Shown piece by piece: positions 24,138 through 33,201 of a stretch of DNA of 48,365 nucleotides; position 1 is the stretch's first letter; every line of letters starts with the position of its first letter. Source of the stretch: an uncultured Acidimicrobiales bacterium (GTDB taxonomy: Bacteria; Actinomycetota; Acidimicrobiia; Acidimicrobiales; SZUA-35). The translations under genes were made by a program, and so were the position numbers. The notes below the pieces were generated by a model, which ran no database searches, was not told the origin of the DNA, and was given only the letters and a program-made list of their open reading frames with translations. The DNA is taken from NCBI GenBank assembly GCA_937922045.1, contig CAKZXA010000069.1, positions 1 to 48,365 on the forward strand, read 5' to 3'.

Positions 24138-25283
24138 GATGGTTGTGCTCCTTGGCAGATTCGCGTCTCGGGCTGAACCGTCGGCGACGGATATTGGCTT
24201 TTGAGAGGTTAGGCCGACTTTCGACCGTTGCCGTCTTCTTGAAGAAGACTTTTTGGTCGTCGATCCTCGTCGACCGCGGGGTGCTCGCCTCGATGACGAA
24301 CCTTGGTCGGCCGATGCATCGATCAACGAGACGTTGATCCCACGACGAGCCGAGTCCAATGACTCGACGCGTACTTGCACCGCCTGGCCTAACGAGACCA
24401 CGTCGCGAGCTCGCGTTGGCGCCGGGTCACCCATCGCCTTAGACGGCAAATAGCACTGTGCTGAAGAGGCGCGTAGATAGCAGCCGTGCGACGAGTAGCG
24501 CTCGACGATTCCCTCGAAGATGTCGCCGATGGAGAAGGTCGTCACGAACCGCATGAAATCTTCGGGGCTGTTTAGCTCTGCTGGTTTTGATGCGCTTCCT
24601 TGTGGCTGGTCATTCGATGCCGCCGACGAACGAGCTGATCGACGTGGGGATCTCTTGGTCGCCTGCCCGGCCTCGGCTTCCTGTCCACGTTTGCGTCGGC
24701 CATCTTTCTTTGGTGCCGAGTCATCAGCGTTAGCAGCCGTGCTCTTGGTCGACGACGCCTTGCGACCCGATGATCGCGTAGAAGTTCGGCCCGCGCCGCC
24801 CCTGGTCGAGGTTTGGGTTATGGCCTTGCCGGCTCGCGTGGATCGACGAGACAGAGGGCCACGAACCGGCACGCGGGCTACAAAGATCCAACCCACGCCT
24901 TCAACCGGCTTGCCGCCGATCAGGCGGTCCTCATCGAAGAGCCAGGTGTGCTCGCCGTGGAACTCTTGGAACGAGTCGTTTGAGAGAACGACGGCTTCTG
25001 CCCGCTCGGCTACCTGAAGGATGAAGGCGTCGCCTCGACCGATGGCACCAGCGGGTGGCGTCAAGATCTCACCAGCGGCTATGGCCTTGTCGAACGCCGT
25101 GCGTTCCTTCTTCTCTATGCGGTGCCCGAAGGTTGCATCAACGATGACGGTGACCTGTTTGGGCTTGCGCTCTGCGACAAAAGCCTTCACCGCATCTTGG
25201 AGCTGGGCAAGGCTGGGTAGCGAGCGACCTTCGGTCGCGATGTTGGAACCATCGACTACGAGGTGCCGATTCAATTTCGTCAT
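23754..25283 (-). CDS. NYN/PIN-like ribonuclease - S1 RNA-binding - histone-H1-like fusion
   Basis: The 509-aa protein has three parts. Residues 1-140 carry HLVVDGSNIATEG, TVIVDATFGH and GRGDAFILQVAERAEAVVLSNDSFQEF, the Asp-rich pattern of Zc3h12a/NYN ribonucleases. A basic Ser/Arg/Lys-rich linker follows. An S1-like domain spans about 235-310 (FSIGDIFEGIVERYSSHGCYLR, LGQAVQVRVESLD). Residues 380-509 are Lys/Ala/Pro repeats such as PAKKA and AKKT, like the C-tail of histone H1 and mycobacterial HupB. This suggests an RNA- or DNA-associated nuclease. ATG 25283 is used; a TTG five codons upstream is possible. The last 127 codons may also be translated separately (see 23754-24137). Confidence 0.8.
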   Translation of the reverse strand: MTKLNRHLVVDGSNIATEGRSLPSLAQLQDAVKAFVAERKPKQVTVIVDATFGHRIEKKERTAFDKAIAAGEILTPPAGAIGRGDAFILQVAERAEAVVLSNDSFQEFHGEHTWLFDEDRLIGGKPVEGVGWIFVARVPVRGPLSRRSTRAGKAITQTSTRGGAGRTSTRSSGRKASSTKSTAANADDSAPKKDGRRKRGQEAEAGQATKRSPRRSARSSAASNDQPQGSASKPAELNSPEDFMRFVTTFSIGDIFEGIVERYSSHGCYLRASSAQCYLPSKAMGDPAPTRARDVVSLGQAVQVRVESLDSARRGINVSLIDASADQGSSSRRAPRGRRGSTTKKSSSRRRQRSKVGLTSQKPISVADGSARDANLPRSTTIVATKKSPAKKATAKKTAAKKAPAKKVAKKAVKKAPAKRAAAKAPAKKAAKKTTVKRTAKKAPVKKAAAKKPAAKKAVKKAPAKKTAKKTTAKKAPVKKTAAKATTSARASRAATRKKPAAARAAKKR

Positions 25284-25394
25284 GACAAACTCAGTCAATC
25301 ACGAGAATGGTGTCGAACGCGCGACCCTACCTGAATTGTTTTGGCTTGGTGTCGAGACCGAGCAGCGCGAAGTGATCGACTGCGGCCAACAGGT

Positions 25395-25400
25395 TAGGCT
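25395..25400 (+). promoter_or_regulatory. -10 box TAGGCT, near-leaderless start at 25408
   Basis: TAGGCT ends 7 nt before GTG 25408, supporting that start over ATG 25420, which lacks any signal. Confidence 0.4.
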
Positions 25401-25407
25401 CGCAAAC

Positions 25408-26121
25408 GTGTCAGCTTCCATGTCAAACGAACCCTCCAACCCGCCATCATCGAGCACCGAGGGGCGGGCCGTTGATGCTGTTCTGTTCGACTTCGGAGGT
25501 GTGTTGACTACGAGTCCGTTCGAGGCCTTCGCCCGCTACGAAACCGAAGCGGGCCTGCCGCCCGACCTGATCCGAACGATCAACTCAACCAACCCTGACG
25601 ATAACGCTTGGGCTCGGTTCGAGAGAAGTGAAGTATCGACCTCGGGTTTCGTCGAAGCGTTCGAAGCGGAGGCGGCGGCACTCGGGCACCAGGTTGATGG
25701 TGCCCATGTGGTCAGTCTGCTGTCGGGTTCTCTCCGGCCCGAAATGGTCGAAGCGGTACGCCGGGTTGGTGCCGCTGGATTTACTACCGCCTGCTTGACC
25801 AACAACTTCCGAGACCCGGCTTCGCCAGGGACAGAACAGTCTGGCAACAAGCCAGCCGAGGTCATGGTGTTGTTCGACTATGTGATCGAGTCGTCGAAGA
25901 TTGGCATCCGTAAGCCAGAGAAGGGCTTCTACGAGCGAGCGCTCGAAATCGTTGGCGTTGACGCCAACCGATCGGTCTTCCTCGACGACTTGGGTATCAA
26001 CCTCAAGACCGCCCGCTCTATGGGGATGACCACCATCAAGGTGGTCGATCCCGATGAAGCGCTGGCGGAACTCGAGGCCGTTCTTGGGGTCGACTTGAGG
26101 TCAACGACCAATCGGACCTAG
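25408..26121 (+). CDS. HAD-superfamily hydrolase (epoxide-hydrolase-N/phosphatase-like)
   Basis: The 237-aa protein has HAD motif I as DAVLFDFGGVLT (nucleophile Asp, with the second Asp replaced by Gly as in the sEH-N/acyl-phosphatase-like group). A cap domain follows, then motif II TACLTNNFRD, motif III Lys in SSKIGIRKPEKGFYERAL and motif IV SVFLDDLGINLK. In this HAD-IA subgroup the substrate is usually a small phosphate ester, and no neighbour indicates which. The first 20 residues are Ser/Pro-rich and probably disordered. It is divergent from the NYN gene. Its stop shares CTAG (26118-26121) with the convergent kgd gene. Confidence 0.85.
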   Translation: MSASMSNEPSNPPSSSTEGRAVDAVLFDFGGVLTTSPFEAFARYETEAGLPPDLIRTINSTNPDDNAWARFERSEVSTSGFVEAFEAEAAALGHQVDGAHVVSLLSGSLRPEMVEAVRRVGAAGFTTACLTNNFRDPASPGTEQSGNKPAEVMVLFDYVIESSKIGIRKPEKGFYERALEIVGVDANRSVFLDDLGINLKTARSMGMTTIKVVDPDEALAELEAVLGVDLRSTTNRT

Positions 26122-29100
26122 CTGTCGGAGATCCCTCGGAAGGCTCGCTGGAGGAGTTCTTCCTGTTCCTGACGGTGGATGGCAAGAGAGCCGGTGGCCG
26201 GACTGCCAGACTCGGTTCGGCTCACCCGCTTGATCTCGTGGGTCTTCTCGTGACGCTCGTAGAGCCGACCCTTGATCGCATTCCAGGCACCCATGTTCTC
26301 GGGCTCTTCCTGTAGCCAGACGATCTCGGTTGCGTTGTAGTACTGCTCCAAGGCGTGGGCGACCTGCTTGAATGGCCACGGGTACAGCTGCTCGACCCTT
26401 ACCACGGCGACCGATCCAAGGTCGTTTTCGTTGCGATGTTCGGCTGCCTCTACGGCAACCTTGCCGCTGGCGAAGATGACGCGGCGCACGTTTCTCGGAT
26501 CGACTGCATCGTCGAAGAGGACTTCGCGGAACTGGCCGTTTGTGAGCTCATCGACCTTGGAGCGGAAAGGCTTGGCCCGCAATCCCCACTTGGGGGTAAA
26601 GACGACCAGTGGCTTCGAGCCTGTCCGAACCACCTGGCGACGCAGAAGATGGAAGAACTGGGCAGCGGTGGTGACGTTGGCAATCTGGAGGTTGTCTTCC
26701 GCGCACAGCAGCAGGAACCGTTCGAGACGGCCAGACGAATGCTCCGGCCCCTGGCCCTCGTAGCCGTGAGGAAGCAGCATCGTGAGGTTGACCGTCTGGT
26801 TCCATTTGTCTTCCGCCCCGACGAGGAACTGGTCGATGATGATCTGGGCGCCGTTGACGAAGTCTCCGAACTGAGCTTCCCACAGGACCAGGGCATTCGG
26901 GTTGGCGACCGCATAGCCGTACTCGAAGCCGAGACCGGCGTATTCCGACAGCGTCGAGTCATAGACCCAGAAGTCGACGTTGTCCGGTACGACGCCTTCC
27001 AGCGGCGTGTACTCGGTTCCGTTCTCGTAGTCGTGCAGCGTTGCATGTCGGTGAGCGAAGGTTCCGCGGCGTGAATCCTGACCCGACAGGCGGACCGAGG
27101 CGCCGTCCATGACGAGCGAGCCCATAGCGAAAGCTTCGCCTAAGGCCCAGTCGATCTCGCCAGACGCCCACATTTCGTCACGGGTTACGAACTGTTTGGC
27201 CAGTTTGGGATGGACCGTGAAACCTTCCGGCGTCGTGCCAAGCGCCTCGTAGATGCGCTGGAGCTTCTCCATCGGCACGCTGGTGTCGACCGGCGGCAGC
27301 ACGCCGCGAGCCGGTGGTGCTGGGCGGGCCAGATTGTCTTTGCGCGACGAGACACGGGTCTCGTCTAGCGCCTTCTGGAGCATCTCCTGGAAATGATCGA
27401 GGGCCTGGTCGGCCTGCTCTACCGAAATGTCGCCGGTGTCGATCAGGTTCTGGGTGTACAGCGACCGAACCGACGGTCGGGCCGAAATCTTGCGGTACAT
27501 CATCGGCTGGGTGTAGCTCGGATCGTCGCCTTCATTGTGACCGAAACGGCGGTAGCCGATCATGTCGATAACGACGTCTTTGTTGAAACGCTGACGGAAG
27601 TCGAAGGCCAACTTGGCCACTCGCACACAGGCCTCAGGATCGTCGGCGTTGACGTGGAAGATCGGGGCTTGCACCGTCTTGGCCACATCGGTCGAATACT
27701 CCGAGGAGCGCGATTGGTGGGGAGCGGTGGTGTAGCCGAGTTGGTTGTTGATGACGAGGTGGATGGTGCCACCGACCTTGAAGCCCTTGACCTGCGAGAG
27801 GTTGAGCGTCTCGGTTACAACGCCCTGGCCGGCAAAGGCCGCATCTCCATGAATGAGGATGGGAAGCACGGGATAGTTGCCTGAGGTGCTCTGGTCCATA
27901 TAGGCCCGAGCCATACCGACAACCACCGGATCTACCGCTTCGAGGTGTGACGGGTTGGCGGCAAGTTCGATATCGATCTCATTGCCTGCTGGACTCACGT
28001 GTCGGCCGACCTGGCCAAGGTGATACTTTACGTCGCCTGAACCCTGGATGGCGTCGGCTTCGATGCCGCCTTCGAACTCGGTGAAGAGATCTCCATAGGC
28101 CTTGCCCATGATGTTCACCAGCACGTTGAGGCGACCGCGATGGGCCATGCCGATAAGGGCTCGTTCCATCGACTCGTCGGCCGCGGCTGAGAGCACAGCG
28201 TCCATGATTGGAATCGCTGATTCGGTACCTTCGAGACCGAACCGTTTCTGACCGACGTAGCGTGCGGCCAGGAATTTCTCCAAGGCTTCAGCCGCATTCA
28301 ACATCTTGAGGATGTGATGCTGCTGGTGTTGACTCATCGGCTGTGGGCGATGCTCAACCTGTTCTTGGATCCATCGCTTCTCTTCGGGATCGGCGATGTG
28401 CATGTACTCGATGCCGGTGCCTCGGCAGTAGGCGTCGCGCAGCACGCCGAGGATGTCACCCAACGACATCATCTGGGCCATGCCTCCAATCGAGGCGTAG
28501 ATGCCATCGTCGGTACCGGTGAGGAAGTGGCGATCAAGATCCCAGATGGTGAGGCCGTAGGTGGCTGGATCCAGCTCTGGATGCATCTCGGCCGCTGAGT
28601 CGCTCAAGGGATTCGTGTTGGCGATGAGATGGCCGCGAACGCGGTACTGATTGATCAGGGTGTTAACGGCCAATTGCTTGGCGGTCACGCCGTGGGCGCT
28701 GTCCTCGGTGTCGCTGGCATCATGGTCTACCCGCCATTTCACCGCCTCGTAGGGCACGCGCATGTCGGCGAAGACCCGGTCGTAGAAGTCGTCTTCACCC
28801 AGGAGGAGCTCGTGGACCTTCTTCAAGAAGAGGCCGGACTCGGCGCCTTGGATGATGCGATGGTCGTAGGTGGAGGTCAGGGCGATCGTCTTGGAGATGC
28901 CCAGCTTGGCCAACACCATGGGATCGGCTGCCTGGTACTCGGTGGGAAAGCCGATGCGGCCAACGCCGAAGATCGCTCCCTGGCCCTGCATGAGGCGCGG
29001 CACCGATTGGAGGGTGCCGATGGTTCCGGGGTTCGTGATGCTGACGGTGGCGCCCATCAGGTCGTCCACCGCGATCTTGCCCGCCCGTACCTTGGCGATG

Positions 29101-29918
29101 AGAGCTTCGTAGGCGTCCACGAACTCTGAAAAGTTCATCGTGTCAGTCTTCTTGATCACCGGCACGATCAGTGAACGTGATCCGTCCGACTTCTGCTGAT
29201 CGACGGCGATGCCGACATTGATGTGGGGGTTGCGGACGAGGACCGGCTTGCCGTCTTCGTCGGTGTCGTAGGTGTTGTTCAGGTTCGGCACTTCATCGGC
29301 GATAGCCCGGACGATGGCGAAGCCGATGAGATGGGTGAAACTGACCTTTCCTTGACGAACGCGTTTGAGATGGTTGTTTAGTACCCGACGGTTGATCTCC
29401 AGCAATTTGGCTGGAACCTCGCGCACACTGGTGGCCGTTGGAACCTGAAGGCTGGCCTCCATGTTGGTGGCGATGATGGCGCCCACGCCACGGATCTTCT
29501 CCCTTGTTGGGCCGCCCTCATCCTCGACGACCTCATCGGCGGTCGAGCCTTTGCTCGCGCCGGTAGCAGGGCTCGCTCCGTTGGAGGTGCTCGCTTGCGC
29601 CGGTGCTGGCGCTGGCGCTGGCGCTGGCGCTGGCGCTGGCGCTGGCGTCGAGGTTGGCAGTGGTGCCGGGGTTCCGGAACCGTTGGCGGTCGCTGGGGCT
29701 GCCGGCGCCGATGCGGGCATCGAGGGAGGTGGTGCAGCGCTTGGCCCGGTCGCGGCGGTGGGAGGTCCCTTGCGGAAGACCTCTTGCCATTCCTCTGGTA
29801 CCGATCGGGGGCTTACCAGGTATTGCTGGTAGAGCTCTTCGGCGAACCAAGAGTTTGGGTGGGATGCATCGGTAGTCGACTGACCGGTCTGGTCATCGCC
29901 GTGGTCGTTGGAGTTCAC
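26118..29918 (-). CDS. kgd: Multifunctional 2-oxoglutarate metabolism enzyme Kgd (E2-E1 fusion)
   Basis: The 1266-aa protein has the actinobacterial SucA/Kgd layout. An E1 N-terminal helix (WFAEELYQQYLVSPRSVPEEWQEVF) is followed by an Ala/Pro linker, a lipoyl-less E2 acyltransferase core (about residues 120-360, with DHRIIQGAESG, where the usual Asp of HRxxDG is Gln as I recall for Kgd), and the thiamin-diphosphate E1 domain. E1 motifs include GMAHRGRLNVL, GDAAFAGQGVV, GYRRFGHNEGDDPSYTQP, GTFAHRHA, EAQFGDFVNGAQ and HGYEGQGPEHSS. It decarboxylates 2-oxoglutarate and acts as E1 (and E2o-like) in the TCA cycle. GTG 29918 has TAGGCT exactly 6 nt upstream. Confidence 0.95.
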   Translation of the reverse strand: MNSNDHGDDQTGQSTTDASHPNSWFAEELYQQYLVSPRSVPEEWQEVFRKGPPTAATGPSAAPPPSMPASAPAAPATANGSGTPAPLPTSTPAPAPAPAPAPAPAPAQASTSNGASPATGASKGSTADEVVEDEGGPTREKIRGVGAIIATNMEASLQVPTATSVREVPAKLLEINRRVLNNHLKRVRQGKVSFTHLIGFAIVRAIADEVPNLNNTYDTDEDGKPVLVRNPHINVGIAVDQQKSDGSRSLIVPVIKKTDTMNFSEFVDAYEALIAKVRAGKIAVDDLMGATVSITNPGTIGTLQSVPRLMQGQGAIFGVGRIGFPTEYQAADPMVLAKLGISKTIALTSTYDHRIIQGAESGLFLKKVHELLLGEDDFYDRVFADMRVPYEAVKWRVDHDASDTEDSAHGVTAKQLAVNTLINQYRVRGHLIANTNPLSDSAAEMHPELDPATYGLTIWDLDRHFLTGTDDGIYASIGGMAQMMSLGDILGVLRDAYCRGTGIEYMHIADPEEKRWIQEQVEHRPQPMSQHQQHHILKMLNAAEALEKFLAARYVGQKRFGLEGTESAIPIMDAVLSAAADESMERALIGMAHRGRLNVLVNIMGKAYGDLFTEFEGGIEADAIQGSGDVKYHLGQVGRHVSPAGNEIDIELAANPSHLEAVDPVVVGMARAYMDQSTSGNYPVLPILIHGDAAFAGQGVVTETLNLSQVKGFKVGGTIHLVINNQLGYTTAPHQSRSSEYSTDVAKTVQAPIFHVNADDPEACVRVAKLAFDFRQRFNKDVVIDMIGYRRFGHNEGDDPSYTQPMMYRKISARPSVRSLYTQNLIDTGDISVEQADQALDHFQEMLQKALDETRVSSRKDNLARPAPPARGVLPPVDTSVPMEKLQRIYEALGTTPEGFTVHPKLAKQFVTRDEMWASGEIDWALGEAFAMGSLVMDGASVRLSGQDSRRGTFAHRHATLHDYENGTEYTPLEGVVPDNVDFWVYDSTLSEYAGLGFEYGYAVANPNALVLWEAQFGDFVNGAQIIIDQFLVGAEDKWNQTVNLTMLLPHGYEGQGPEHSSGRLERFLLLCAEDNLQIANVTTAAQFFHLLRRQVVRTGSKPLVVFTPKWGLRAKPFRSKVDELTNGQFREVLFDDAVDPRNVRRVIFASGKVAVEAAEHRNENDLGSVAVVRVEQLYPWPFKQVAHALEQYYNATEIVWLQEEPENMGAWNAIKGRLYERHEKTHEIKRVSRTESGSPATGSLAIHRQEQEELLQRAFRGISDS
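29605..29646. repeat. Hexamer repeat GCTGGC x7 in kgd
   Basis: Seven exact copies of GCTGGC encode the Ala-Pro linker of Kgd on the minus strand. In-frame slippage would only change linker length. Confidence 0.9.
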
Positions 29919-29924
29919 GTAGCA

Positions 29925-29930
29925 AGCCTA
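29925..29930 (-). promoter_or_regulatory. -10 box TAGGCT, leaderless start of kgd
   Basis: On the minus strand TAGGCT ends exactly 6 nt before GTG 29918; no Shine-Dalgarno sequence is present. Confidence 0.5.
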
Positions 29931-30026
29931 GCTTGCCGTCCTCGCCTCCTGGGAGCTGAGCTTGCGCGTTGGATAGTCCAAGATCGACCGGCGCCGAGTT
30001 GGCTCGTTGGTCTCTGCCGTTTTCGC

Positions 30027-30032
30027 TAGGGT
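30027..30032 (+). promoter_or_regulatory. -10 box TAGGGT, near-leaderless start of xth
   Basis: TAGGGT ends 7 nt before ATG 30040. It faces the kgd promoter across about 100 bp. Confidence 0.4.
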
Positions 30033-30039
30033 GCGAACC

Positions 30040-30816
30040 ATGCTGGTCGCCACGTGGAACGTCAACTCGTTGAAGGCCAGAATGCCGCGTGTCGAGCAAT
30101 GGCTCGATGAGGTTGCGCCCGATGTTCTCTGCCTCCAGGAAACGAAGCTGGCAGACGACAAGTTTCCGGTCGATGCTTTTAGCCAACGTGGCTACGAGCT
30201 GGCGATTCACGGCCAGGGCCAGTGGAATGGTGTTGCCATCGCATCCCGGGTTGGCATAGATGATGTGGTCGAGGGTTTCGCCGCCGGCATCGAGCCCGAC
30301 CCTGATGCGCGCCTTGTTACCGCAACCTGTGGCGGGGTGAAGGTCACGAGCGTGTATGTGCCGAATGGTCGCGAGGTCAATCACGAGCATTATCACTACA
30401 AGCTCAGCTGGCTCGACCGGCTCGTTGCTCATCTCGACGCAACGGCTACCCCCAGCGAACAGGTGATCGTGGCTGGCGATTGGAATATCGCCCCTGACGA
30501 TCGCGATGTGTGGGATCGGGCCCAGTTCGAAGGCCTGACTCACGTGACCGACCTCGAGCGTCAAGCCTTAGCCCGAGTTCGAGACTGGGGATTGGTAGAC
30601 ACCTTTCGAGCCCGGTACGACGACGCTGGCCTCTTCAGCTACTACGACTACCAGGCCGGTCGGTTTCACAAGCGCGAGGGAATCCGGATCGACTATCTGT
30701 TGTCCTCTGCGTCGCTGGCGGAGCGTTGCGAACTCGATCTGGTGGATAGAAATGCTCGAAAAGGCTCGAAGCCCAGCGATCACGCTCCCGTAATCGCCCG
30801 ATACGCTATTGGCTAA
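30040..30816 (+). CDS. xth: Exodeoxyribonuclease III (AP endonuclease)
   Basis: The 258-aa protein has all exonuclease III motifs: ATWNVNSLKARMPRVEQWL at the N-terminus, DVLCLQETKL (metal Glu), VTSVYVPNGREV, GDWNIAP (catalytic Asp/Asn), GIRIDYLLSS and the terminal SDHAPVIA with the catalytic His. It cuts DNA at abasic sites and removes 3' blocks in base-excision repair. The length is that of the family. ATG 30040 is chosen because TAGGGT lies 7 nt upstream and the homologous N-terminus begins there. It is divergent from kgd. Confidence 0.93.
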   Translation: MLVATWNVNSLKARMPRVEQWLDEVAPDVLCLQETKLADDKFPVDAFSQRGYELAIHGQGQWNGVAIASRVGIDDVVEGFAAGIEPDPDARLVTATCGGVKVTSVYVPNGREVNHEHYHYKLSWLDRLVAHLDATATPSEQVIVAGDWNIAPDDRDVWDRAQFEGLTHVTDLERQALARVRDWGLVDTFRARYDDAGLFSYYDYQAGRFHKREGIRIDYLLSSASLAERCELDLVDRNARKGSKPSDHAPVIARYAIG

Positions 30817-30943
30817 CTACCGGACCGGGCGACTCATCAGGTTGGGGTAATCAGCCGATGGGCACATCGGCCAGCTCCCCAAAGCCGTCGATTTTCGCCC
30901 ATTACTTGCAACCTCTGAGGACTAGTCGCCGTAGGCCATACCG

Positions 30944-33151
30944 ATGACGACCCTTTCCCATCACGAACTGCTGGTCTTTTGGACACAGCTTCTCGCTCTC
31001 TACACCGTTGCCAGACTTCTTGGTGCGGCCGCTCGCCGTATCGGCATGCCCTCGGTCGTTGGCGAGCTGCTCGCTGGCGTCATTCTCGGCCCCAGCCTTT
31101 TTGGCGCAGTCTGGAAGGGTGGCTTCGACTGGTTCTTGCCCGACGAGGCCCACTCCTCCCACCAGGGAGCAATGCTGCTGGCCGTGTCATGGTACGGGGC
31201 TGCCTTCTTGCTGGTGGTCGCCGGTTTTGAGACCGATCTCGACCTGATCCGCCGGCTCGGCCGGGCTTCGCTCATCGTGACCGCTGGCAGCGTGATCGTT
31301 CCCTTTGTCGGCGGCTTGGCCGCTGGCTGGTTGATGCCGACCTATCTGTACGGCGAGCTCGACGGTCAGAGCCCGAGCCGAATTGTCTTCGCCCTGTTCA
31401 TCGCCGCCACCGTTGCTGTGTCGGCGTTAGCTGTGGTGGCCAAGATCCTGGGCGAACTCGGTCTTATGCGGCGCGATGTGGGCCAGATCACTATCGCGGT
31501 TGGCATGGCGAACGACCTCGTCGGCTGGGTTGTGCTCGGCATCATCGCCGGCCTGGCTGCATCGGGAGAGCTTTCGGCTATCGACGCAGCGACCACGGTG
31601 TTGGCCTTGACCCTCTTCATGGCCTTGGCGTTGACGCTCGGCCAACGCGGGGTCGACTTCGCCTTGCGAGCGGTCCGCCGCGATGGTCGCAACGTTCAGG
31701 GAGCCTTGACCGTGGTGGTCGGCACCATGCTCTTCTTTGGCGTGATCACCCAGCTGATCGGCGTGGAGGCGGTGCTTGGCGCCTTCGTCGCTGGTGTCAT
31801 CCTGGCTCGCTCTCGCTACCAGCAGATCGAAGCCGAACACGTCGTCGAAGATCTGACGGCCGTCATCTTCGCCCCCCTCTTCTTTGCCACCGCTGGCCTG
31901 CGGCTCGATCTGTCGCTGCTCCGAGGCTCGGCCCTGATGTGGGCCCTGATCCTGCTCGCCGTCGCTCTTGGTTTAAAGTTCATCGGTTCGTTCGCCGGCG
32001 CCCGCCTGGCTGGGCTCACCTCTCGAGAAGGTCTCGTGTTAGGCGCTGGGCTCAATGCCCGGGGCGCTTTGGAGATCATCATCGCCACCGTCGGTCTCTC
32101 CCTCGGTGTCTTCAACCAAACGACCTTCACGATCATCGTGATGATTCCCATGGTGACCTCACTGCTGGCCTCGATCGGTCTTCGGGTCTTCAGCCGTGAT
32201 CTCGAAGGGTCGGTTGCCGAGCGCGAACGTCTCGTTCGTGAACAGGCGTTGAACAACAACCTGCTGGTTCGAAGCAACCGGATCCTGCTACCGGCCACGA
32301 GCGCCTCGAACGCGATTGTGGCCGCCCAGATCGCACATTTTGCGTGGCCTGAAGAACTGGGGGCCACGGTTCTGGCCGCCAGCGAGGTCGGCGAAAATGA
32401 CATAGAGGCCATCTCGAATGTGCTCTATCCCCGCAAGGTCGACATCGTTGGGCTTGAATCGTCGGATGTGACCGCAACCGCCGAGGCCATCGTGGGCCAG
32501 GCCAGGCTGGGCTACGGCGTGATCGCCTTCGGCGTTTCGGACAAGGGCTCTGGTCGCTTCCTGTCGCCTCTGTTGGCCGAGGTGCTCAAGAAGAGCGAGG
32601 TGCCGGTCGTCCTCGTTCGGAAGGCTTGGAATACGCCCGGCCGGTTGCCAGGCGTGTTCGCCGAGGCGCTTGTGCCGGTGGTGGCAAGCTCGTCATCGCG
32701 TGCTGCTCAGGAGCTAGCGGCGAATCTTTCAGCCGGTCTCGGAACACAGCTGACCCTCAGCCACGTTATCTATCAGGCCCCAAGCGCCGTAGGTGGCATC
32801 GGTCTTTTCAGTCGCCTCCGTGACGCCGGCTTGACGCCCGATAGTGATGTGGCCGAACGGGTGCTTACCCAGTCGTTGGATCACGCCATCGAGGTTGGGG
32901 CCCGAGCCGACACCGCCATTCGTTTCGCGAGCACCCCAGCGGTCGACATCGTGTTGCACGCAGCTGAGATCGATGCCGACCTCGTCGTGATGGGCGCCCA
33001 GCTTCGTCGTCTCGATGATGCCCAGCCCAGCCTCGGGCCGAACGTTGAACATGTGTTGGCCAACGCGCCACAGACCGTGGTGGTCGTGGCCATGCCGGAC
33101 GATCGCCCAACATCCACGAATGGATCGGGCAACACCAACGGGGGCCACTAG
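30944..33151 (+). CDS. CPA2-type cation:proton antiporter with C-terminal Usp domains
   Basis: The 735-aa protein has about 12 membrane helices in residues 1-430, including the CPA2 opening GMPSVVGELLAGVILGPSLFG, FLLVVAGFETDLDLIRR, and the carrier segment LGAFVAGVILARSRYQ. The cytosolic C-terminus (about 440-720) has two universal-stress-protein-like domains, the second containing ARADTAIRFASTPAVDIVLHAAEIDADLVVMGAQLRR. The N-terminal part resembles KefB/NapA antiporters for K+ or Na+ against H+. The Usp domains probably sense nucleotides such as ATP or cyclic dinucleotides, which is inference. There is no KTN/TrkA-N domain. The start at 30944 has weak signals. Confidence 0.85.
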   Translation: MTTLSHHELLVFWTQLLALYTVARLLGAAARRIGMPSVVGELLAGVILGPSLFGAVWKGGFDWFLPDEAHSSHQGAMLLAVSWYGAAFLLVVAGFETDLDLIRRLGRASLIVTAGSVIVPFVGGLAAGWLMPTYLYGELDGQSPSRIVFALFIAATVAVSALAVVAKILGELGLMRRDVGQITIAVGMANDLVGWVVLGIIAGLAASGELSAIDAATTVLALTLFMALALTLGQRGVDFALRAVRRDGRNVQGALTVVVGTMLFFGVITQLIGVEAVLGAFVAGVILARSRYQQIEAEHVVEDLTAVIFAPLFFATAGLRLDLSLLRGSALMWALILLAVALGLKFIGSFAGARLAGLTSREGLVLGAGLNARGALEIIIATVGLSLGVFNQTTFTIIVMIPMVTSLLASIGLRVFSRDLEGSVAERERLVREQALNNNLLVRSNRILLPATSASNAIVAAQIAHFAWPEELGATVLAASEVGENDIEAISNVLYPRKVDIVGLESSDVTATAEAIVGQARLGYGVIAFGVSDKGSGRFLSPLLAEVLKKSEVPVVLVRKAWNTPGRLPGVFAEALVPVVASSSSRAAQELAANLSAGLGTQLTLSHVIYQAPSAVGGIGLFSRLRDAGLTPDSDVAERVLTQSLDHAIEVGARADTAIRFASTPAVDIVLHAAEIDADLVVMGAQLRRLDDAQPSLGPNVEHVLANAPQTVVVVAMPDDRPTSTNGSGNTNGGH

Positions 33152-33201
33152 AGCGATCGCATGGTCGCCGGGGATTCGCAAGGATCCCTCGAGATTCGCC
33201 G

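Noticed and set aside
23610-24204. Leu/Phe/Ala-rich plus-strand frames that look like membrane proteins
   Set aside because: They are antisense to the Lys/Ala repeats of the NYN/histone-like gene; AAG/GCC codons read backwards give Leu, Phe and Gly.
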